Shown piece after piece: positions 14,309 through 18,360 of a DNA stretch of 18,360 nucleotides. A program made the position numbers and the translations under genes. Position 1 is the first letter of the stretch; each line of letters begins with the position of its first letter. Source of the stretch: Parvularculaceae bacterium UBA4496 (lineage in GTDB: Bacteria > Pseudomonadota > Alphaproteobacteria > Caulobacterales > Parvularculaceae); assembly GCA_002388885.1 (NCBI GenBank), contig DGNI01000168.1:2344-20703 (forward strand), given 5' to 3'. The notes beneath the pieces were generated by a model that saw nothing but the letters and a program-made list of their open reading frames with translations, did not search any database and had not been told where the DNA came from.

Positions 14309-14342
14309 AAAGCGGTCGCCCTGTCATGGGCGATCGCTTTTT
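14309..14342 (+). terminator. Intrinsic terminator after the 100-aa gene
   Basis: AAAGCGGTCGCCC (14309-14321), loop TGTCAT, GGGCGATCGCTTT (14328-14340) and a run of T. The 13-bp stem contains one G-U pair. Runs of A before and T after the stem suit termination on both strands, so it may also serve the leftward gene ending at 14377. Confidence 0.8.
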
Positions 14343-14376
14343 AGGACAAAGCATTTAGAACCTGGCCGGTCGCAGC

Positions 14377-15015
14377 CTAAGTTGATTTTCTTCCGCGTCG
14401 AGATGCGAAACCCAATCCAAACAAAGCCGAAATGAACAAGGGCAACGCCGCAGGGATGGGCACGGTGGAGGCTTCAAAGCTGTTCACATAAAATTCCCGG
14501 CCAGACCCGCTATTGTCAAATGAGAACCGAATAAGATCGACGCCCGCAATGACCAGCATTGTCGCTTCGGCAAAAGTATACGAAGCGAATGCCATGGGGT
14601 CATTAATTGCAATTAGAAGAGAATTGGTATCGTTGAAATTTAATGATTGGTGGTCTTTGTCAGAAAAAGAAAGGTTACTAAGATTCACCGTCTCCCCAAA
14701 GGTTACCGTAACTGCATCGCCTTCACGAATATTGTCATCTGACGGATCCAGGCATGCCGATCCGGGGCCGGAAATCAGTTCCTTGCATGCTCCCAACCCG
14801 CCAGGCCCGTTAGAAACGTCATCGAAATATGCAAAAAACAGATCATCCGTTAAAGAAGAAAACGTCACATCAAGCCCGCCGAAATTAATTGTTGTGCCGT
14901 CTGCAACGCCTCGCTCATTGCCCGCGGCTTCCGCAACAAAATCCACCAGTGTTGCATTTGCCGAAGCGCAGGATAGAAGTCCGGCGCAGATTGCTGCCGT
15001 CAGATATTTTTTCAT
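14377..15015 (-). CDS. Exported protein with VPxPA/PEP-CTERM sorting signal
   Basis: A 212-aa predicted exosortase substrate. The signal peptide (MKKYLTAAICAGLLSCASANA) is likely cleaved after about residue 21. The body (22-180) is beta-rich, acidic and resembles secreted PEP-CTERM proteins, with NFGGLDVTFSS and GREFYVNSFEAS near its ends. The C-terminus (about 186-212) has the tripartite sorting signal: VPIPAALPLF motif, hydrophobic helix (ISALFGLGFAS) and basic tail (RRGRK). It would be processed by an exosortase encoded elsewhere, and is usually associated with exopolysaccharide. ATG 15015 has an excellent Shine-Dalgarno (AAGGAGG). It stands alone, with strong hairpins upstream at 15093-15183. 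Confidence 0.88.
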   Translation of the reverse strand: MKKYLTAAICAGLLSCASANATLVDFVAEAAGNERGVADGTTINFGGLDVTFSSLTDDLFFAYFDDVSNGPGGLGACKELISGPGSACLDPSDDNIREGDAVTVTFGETVNLSNLSFSDKDHQSLNFNDTNSLLIAINDPMAFASYTFAEATMLVIAGVDLIRFSFDNSGSGREFYVNSFEASTVPIPAALPLFISALFGLGFASRRGRKST

Positions 15016-15092
15016 TATAATAGCCTCCTTTATCTTACTCGTTGACTTGGATTCGATTGATTGCCTCTGCCGTTTTTGTTGTGGGTTGATGT

Positions 15093-15183
15093 AGGCCGAT
15101 CCGCCCGAGGGGCCGGGGGGGCATAAGGGCGGATCAGCCTATTCAAAGCCGGGGACTCTGGGCTCCCCCACCCCTGGCTTTGT
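15093..15183. repeat. Two tandem GC-rich hairpins between leftward genes
   Basis: AGGCCGATCCGCCC (15093-15106) pairs with GGGCGGATCAGCCT (15127-15140), 14 bp with one mismatch. A second stem runs from AAAGCCGGGG (from about 15145) to CCCCTGGCTTT (about 15171-15181), with one bulged base. They lie after the stop of the 61-aa gene and before the VPxPA gene on the minus strand, so they could be a terminator, a 5' leader structure or both. Neither has a T tract. Confidence 0.55.
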
Positions 15184-15205
15184 GTAAATTTAGTAAAGCC
15201 CAGGA

Positions 15206-15391
15206 CTAGTGCAGCGCTTTCTCAGCGGCCGCCAATTCAGTCATGCATTCTTTTTCGTTCTTCGCTTTGTGCGCTTTTTCAGCAGCCGAATAATGCTTGA
15301 ACGCTGCGTCCTTTTTGGCGCCGGCGGGCGCTTTGTCCCAGGCCGCTTTTACGGTTTTCAATTTGGTGTCGGCGTTATTTTTCGAATCCAT
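15206..15391 (-). CDS. Small helical Lys/Ala-rich protein (61 aa)
   Basis: A soluble 61-aa protein predicted to be almost wholly helical: KLKTVKAAWDKAP, then AAFKHYSAAEKAHKAKNEKE and MTELAAAEKAL. It has one Cys, near residue 49, and no signal peptide. ATG 15391 is supported by AAGGTGA upstream. A GTGCG/CGCAC hairpin lies in the leader near 15415-15431. The PRC-barrel gene is 108 nt upstream on the same strand, so they may be co-transcribed. I do not know its function; the composition resembles small stress or DNA-associated proteins. Confidence 0.75.
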   Translation of the reverse strand: MDSKNNADTKLKTVKAAWDKAPAGAKKDAAFKHYSAAEKAHKAKNEKECMTELAAAEKALH

Positions 15392-15499
15392 GGGATTTCA
15401 CCTTTTCAGTGTTGTGTGCGCAGATACGCACGGGGGTTTTGCCGACCATTTGGACGGCGTTAGCTAACAGGCGCGATAAAACTTCAGCTGCCGCTTCAC

Positions 15500-15832
15500 T
15501 TATTTGTAATAAGCGTCATGCGTCGTTTTGAAGGATTGGTCCGAAAAGTCCGGCCATTTGTTCTTATCAAAACCGGGTGCGTCTTTAAGGCGCTGTTTGT
15601 CAGTATCCAAGATCATGCATTTATTTGCAGAATCGACTTTCAAGCGGTCGAACGGAACGGCGAATAGCTTTTCCCCCATCCCGAGAACGCCGCCAAAGGA
15701 CAACACTGCATACTGGATATTGCCGTCCTGCGTGTCGATCATGAGATCCTCGATCTTGCCGAGATCCTCACCTTTGCTGTTTTTGACATGGTCGCCGGTG
15801 ATCGTGCTTGAAGACATAAGTTTGTTGGTCAT
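15500..15832 (-). CDS. PRC-barrel domain protein
   Basis: A 110-aa soluble protein with one PRC-barrel domain at about residues 8-80: ITGDHVKNSKGEDLGKIEDL, IDTQDGNIQYAVLSFGGVLGMGEKLFAVPFDRLK. The second half of the protein has an aromatic and charged tail. Stand-alone PRC-barrel proteins of this type are common in alphaproteobacteria and often stress-inducible; the molecular role is unclear (the fold is shared with RimM and photosynthetic reaction-centre H subunit). ATG 15832 follows AGGAA with a 6-nt spacer. No GGAAC promoter is visible upstream. Confidence 0.92.
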   Translation of the reverse strand: MTNKLMSSSTITGDHVKNSKGEDLGKIEDLMIDTQDGNIQYAVLSFGGVLGMGEKLFAVPFDRLKVDSANKCMILDTDKQRLKDAPGFDKNKWPDFSDQSFKTTHDAYYK

Positions 15833-16214
15833 GGTATTTCCTGTAAAATAGTTCTGTCGCCTACAAAGGACGCCCCGGCTGTGTTAGCCTTGCGGGCTTG
15901 CCTTTGTGGCTATACTGAGAAAATTGCGCCTTAGAGATCTTGTTGCAAGACTCGGAAAATACTCATTCCGCCTGCCGATCGGCATTTTCAATTCCTGAAA
16001 CACACGATGAGAACGCTGCAAAGAACCATGTCTTTAAATTTTTCTTTTGCACTTATGGGGCGATCCTCACAGATATCCCACTAACGCACGGCCTTTACTT
16101 TTGGAGGCGCTCAATTGCTGGTATGAGACGCCAACCTACGGGCACTATGGAACCCTTATTGCCATCGCGGGTTATTCATTCATGCACGGCCGCTGGCCGA
16201 TTTAGGAGATTTCC
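15833..16214. other. Intergenic region, 382 nt
   Basis: The left 70 bases carry the leader of the PRC-barrel gene. A frame at 15940-16227 crosses most of the rest but has no ribosome binding site and overlaps the entericidin start. The right end holds the GGAAC-N16-GGTT promoter candidate. Nothing else is recognised. Confidence 0.4.
16149..16173 (+). promoter_or_regulatory. Candidate EcfG-like promoter for the entericidin-like gene
   Basis: GGAAC (16149-16153), 16 bases, GGTT (16170-16173), one base off the CGTT consensus. The -10 lies 41 nt before the ATG at 16215, with AGGAG at 16204-16208 between. Confidence 0.5.
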
Positions 16215-16340
16215 ATGCGCATATTGAGCATCATGCTGATTACCTGCTTTTTTCTGTCCGCCTGCGAGACGATTAAAGGTGTTGGAAGAGATGTCGAGGA
16301 CGCCGGCGAAGCAATCGACGACTCTATTGACGACGAATAG
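16215..16340 (+). CDS. Entericidin-like small lipoprotein (41 aa)
   Basis: ATG 16215 follows AGGAG with 6-nt spacing; the frame ends at TAG 16338-16340. The signal MRILSIMLITCFFLSAC has lipobox LSAC with acylated Cys17. The mature peptide is only 25 residues, ETIKGVGRDVEDAGEAIDDS and five more, acidic and amphipathic. This matches the entericidin A/B pattern (C.T..G.G.D...AG.AI). Entericidins are stress-induced bacteriolytic or envelope lipoproteins, and in many alphaproteobacteria they belong to the general stress regulon; a GGAAC-N16-GGTT site lies upstream. The gene is shorter than common annotation cut-offs. Confidence 0.85.
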   Translation: MRILSIMLITCFFLSACETIKGVGRDVEDAGEAIDDSIDDE

Positions 16341-16704
16341 AGCGCGAAAACGCGTCAGTTTCATTTATACGCGTATCCAATTGTTCTTGCTTTGCGGAAC
16401 AACCTTCTGGCTTTTGGCCGCTTGTTCTGCCTTTCCGAAACGTCATACTGACACCATCGCGACAATTGAGGTCGCAACACGAATACACTATGGAATGCAG
16501 CGCCTTGGCGCCTCATCAGCCAGGAGCGAATGCTATGCAAAACGTATTTCAGGCTCTTTGATCGAGAGTGACGGGATCGAGGCCGCGAACCTAATTGAAA
16601 AGTCGCTTTCGAAGGACGAAATGCGGGAAAATGTGATTGGCGCAAGCGATCCGGTTAGGCAGGCCTTTATCAAGGCCCATTTTGGATGTTCGCTTTCAGG
16701 ATAA
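16291..16704 (+). CDS. Small lipoprotein of unknown function, start uncertain
   Basis: The frame encodes a credible lipoprotein signal, RIQLFLLCGTTFWLLAAC, with lipobox LAAC, then a soluble domain of about 92 residues with two further Cys (SECYAKRI and HFGCSLSG) that could form a disulphide. The start is unclear. ATG 16291 lies inside the entericidin gene (overlap of 50 nt, another frame) and gives a long basic N-region (137 aa, Cys45). TTG 16381 gives a short signal (Cys15) without a visible Shine-Dalgarno. The stop is firm. Translational coupling with the entericidin gene is possible. Family not recognised. Confidence 0.55.
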   Translation: MSRTPAKQSTTLLTTNRARKRVSFIYTRIQLFLLCGTTFWLLAACSAFPKRHTDTIATIEVATRIHYGMQRLGASSARSECYAKRISGSLIESDGIEAANLIEKSLSKDEMRENVIGASDPVRQAFIKAHFGCSLSG

Positions 16705-17059
16705 TGATCTGGGATTTGATGAATTATCTCTGCATTTCCACAGCGCCGTTTCGTCAATTTGAAAAATGTCAGAATCTGATGCACGCAAACCCACAGGGAC
16801 CCTTGTGGTAAAGCCTGAAACTATGCGAGTTTCTGAGCTCTCCATCGCCTCGCGACCCAGTTCCTTTTTTCACCCGCTCCGGTGCGCCATCGTTCAAGGC
16901 ATTGATTACGTTCCGTTTTGTAATCACTCTGTTTCACCAAAAACGAACTTTGATCGCAACAATCCCCTTACGGCCTTATAATGTCGTACATTGCGAATTG
17001 GCGTACCGTTAGCCTTGCGAAGTTCAAGAATAATAACAACGTGAAGCGGAGAAAAAACC
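16705..17059. other. Intergenic region, 355 nt
   Basis: No supported gene. A short frame at 16766-16981 has no ribosome binding site and no domain. The 10-mer GGTGCGCCAT at 16881-16890 repeats the end of the tRNA at the left border of the window. GGAG at 17049-17052 serves the next gene. Confidence 0.4.
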
Positions 17060-17524
17060 ATGGATACGATAAGTCTGGAAGATCCGATTTTCGCAACATA
17101 TGCCATCGCGGCCGCGCTCATGATCCTTAAGGCGGTGAGTATGTCTTGGCTAACGGTCGTCCGTATGATGCAGGTAAAGGGCGGCTTTCGTTCGCCGGAA
17201 GATCTTAAGAAGACGCCCTTAAATCCTCAACCCAATCCGAATCAGCTCGAACCCAATGAGCGCGTCGAGCGCATTCGGCGTATTCAGATGAACGATTTGG
17301 AAAACCTGCCGTTTTTCCTCGTCGCTGGCTTTCTCTACGTGCTCACCGGACCTCCGCTCTTGCTTGCACAATGGTTGTTCTACGGTTACGTAGCGTCGCG
17401 ATTACTGCACTTCGCAGCTTATTTCACCGGACAGGTTCACGAAGTCCGGGCAACCCTATGGACGGTAGGGTCAGTCATCCTCATCTTCATGGCTATCAAA
17501 ATCTTCATCGTCGCTATTAGCTAA
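17060..17524 (+). CDS. MAPEG family membrane protein (glutathione S-transferase-like)
   Basis: A 154-aa integral membrane protein of the MAPEG family, close in layout to microsomal glutathione S-transferase 1. Four membrane helices lie at about 10-35, 82-97, 99-121 and 130-153. The family signature is RVERIRRIQMNDLENLPFF (69-87), with the conserved Asn-Asp-Leu-Glu-Asn after an Arg-rich stretch that in eukaryotic members contributes to glutathione binding. The loop 40-68 is Pro/Asn-rich. Likely role: conjugation or peroxide detoxification at the membrane; the substrate is not known. ATG 17060 follows GGAG. It stands alone and converges with the symporter gene. Confidence 0.9.
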   Translation: MDTISLEDPIFATYAIAAALMILKAVSMSWLTVVRMMQVKGGFRSPEDLKKTPLNPQPNPNQLEPNERVERIRRIQMNDLENLPFFLVAGFLYVLTGPPLLLAQWLFYGYVASRLLHFAAYFTGQVHEVRATLWTVGSVILIFMAIKIFIVAIS

Positions 17525-17615
17525 CGGGCTGCTTTAGAAGCCTTTTCTGAATCGCGTTCGCACGACACGCCAGTTCCGGGTTTCACCTGCGTCGGCGCGC
17601 CAATACGCTGCTAGC

Positions 17616-18360
17616 TTAGCGAGACAGTTCTTTAGCATTCGCTGTTGCACTTCGGCTTTTGGAAAACACCCAGGCAACGGCCAGCCCTGACAGTATGCCG
17701 GGCATTCCTTCATAAACATCGTTGTGCAGGCCGAAATAACGCCATAGGAGCGCCACAGAGATGCCAATGACAAGGGCGGCGATGGCGCCGGCTTCCGGAA
17801 TATGGCGGCGCATTGCGTAGATGATGAGGAGCGGCGCGAATGCAGACGCAAGCGTCGACCAGGCGAGAATGACAAGGCTGAAAACGCTGCGCGTTTCAGT
17901 GATGGCGATAAGGAGCGCCAGCACCGTCACGAGCGCCGTCGCCATTTTAAGTTTCCAGGTCTTTTCCTGCCGTTCGGGCATCAGGTCATGCGTGATCGCG
18001 GCGGAACAACTCAAGACGAGAGAATCGGCGGTCGACATGGTCGCAGCGAAAATACCGGCGAGGATCATGCCGACAAATACGTCGGGTAACAATTCGCGCG
18101 CCATTGTCGGCAGGGCGAGTTCAGGATCAAGATCACCGAGCTCAGGCAGGTAAATGCGCGACAGCATGCCAACGCTAGTCGCCAGCACGTAAAACAGCGT
18201 AAAATAGCCGTAATACCACATGCGCGTGCGCACCATGTTGTCCGGACTGTCTAACGACATAAAGCGCACCATGACATGCGGCTGCCCGATGACGGAAAGG
18301 CCGGCGAACATCCAGCCAATCACGAACAACGCCATGCCGGACAGGCCGGGCAAGACAAGG
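17616..18360 (-). CDS. Sodium:solute symporter, PutP-like (C-terminal part, runs off the window)
   Basis: The reading frame stays open to the window edge, so the N-terminal half is missing; about 248 residues are seen, against roughly 490-500 for the family. GQPHVMVRFMSLDSPDNM and GMILAGIFAATMSTADSLVLSCSAAITHDL match the sodium/proline symporter (SSS family) signatures in the cytoplasmic loop and the Ser-rich sodium-site helix. At least five hydrophobic segments follow. The last 20 residues are a charged cytoplasmic tail. Proline is the best substrate guess from these motifs, but related transporters carry pantothenate or other solutes. It is separated from the convergent MAPEG gene by 91 nt. 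Confidence 0.88.
   Translation of the reverse strand, partial: LVLPGLSGMALFVIGWMFAGLSVIGQPHVMVRFMSLDSPDNMVRTRMWYYGYFTLFYVLATSVGMLSRIYLPELGDLDPELALPTMARELLPDVFVGMILAGIFAATMSTADSLVLSCSAAITHDLMPERQEKTWKLKMATALVTVLALLIAITETRSVFSLVILAWSTLASAFAPLLIIYAMRRHIPEAGAIAALVIGISVALLWRYFGLHNDVYEGMPGILSGLAVAWVFSKSRSATANAKELSR

Noticed and set aside
15940..16227. 95-aa frame upstream of the entericidin-like gene
   Set aside because: No ribosome binding site; it covers the promoter and overlaps the entericidin start.
16766..16981. 71-aa frame before the MAPEG gene
   Set aside because: No Shine-Dalgarno, no domain and biased composition.
1..18360. CRISPR array or phage structural module
   Set aside because: No regularly spaced direct repeats, cas genes, capsid or tail genes are seen.

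Overview
The window looks like alphaproteobacterial chromosome of moderate GC. The evidence is family membership: a CC0125/CC1285-type lipoprotein, a VPxPA/PEP-CTERM protein, a CheB-CheR hybrid kinase ending in a FixJ-like receiver and HTH, and several promoter-like sites matching the alphaproteobacterial general stress response consensus GGAAC-N16-CGTT. A marine or soil member of the Caulobacterales/Parvularculales/Rhizobiales range is plausible. No ribosomal or other taxonomic marker is present, so the genus is open.

Left end (1-4000). The window opens inside the 3' end of a tRNA, probably tRNA-Arg. A serine recombinase reads toward this tRNA, and its last nine codons and stop lie inside it. 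This marks one end (attL) of an integrated element. Behind the recombinase, on the same strand, are a 74-aa protein, an uncharacterised 225-aa protein and a TetR regulator, in a stretch that becomes clearly AT-richer around 2.0-3.7 kb. No convincing second attachment site is visible. A 62-aa gene at 3812-4000 has a stress-type promoter and may already be host DNA.

Centre (4000-10830). A LysM lipoprotein with repeated cell-surface domains is followed by a 51-aa membrane peptide. Facing them is a 1455-residue signalling protein that fuses CheB methylesterase, CheR methyltransferase, a coiled coil, PAS, histidine kinase, two receivers and a LuxR/FixJ-type HTH. It is a sensor-to-DNA circuit on one polypeptide.

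Island 10950-12080. Two perfect 16-bp inverted repeats enclose 1.1 kb holding one lipoprotein gene and three strong hairpins in a gene-free stretch.

Right part (12324-17524). This is a run of small envelope and stress genes: an ECF sigma factor, a membrane PH-domain protein, a GlsB/YeaQ/YmgE membrane protein, an uncharacterised 100-aa protein, a VPxPA exported protein, a small helical protein, a PRC-barrel protein, an entericidin-like lipoprotein, a second small lipoprotein and a MAPEG protein. Five genes in the window have GGAAC-N16-NGTT/TGTC sites at promoter distance and in the right orientation. The perfect one precedes the GlsB gene. This suggests a local EcfG-type stress regulon. The window ends in the C-terminal part of a PutP-like sodium/solute symporter.
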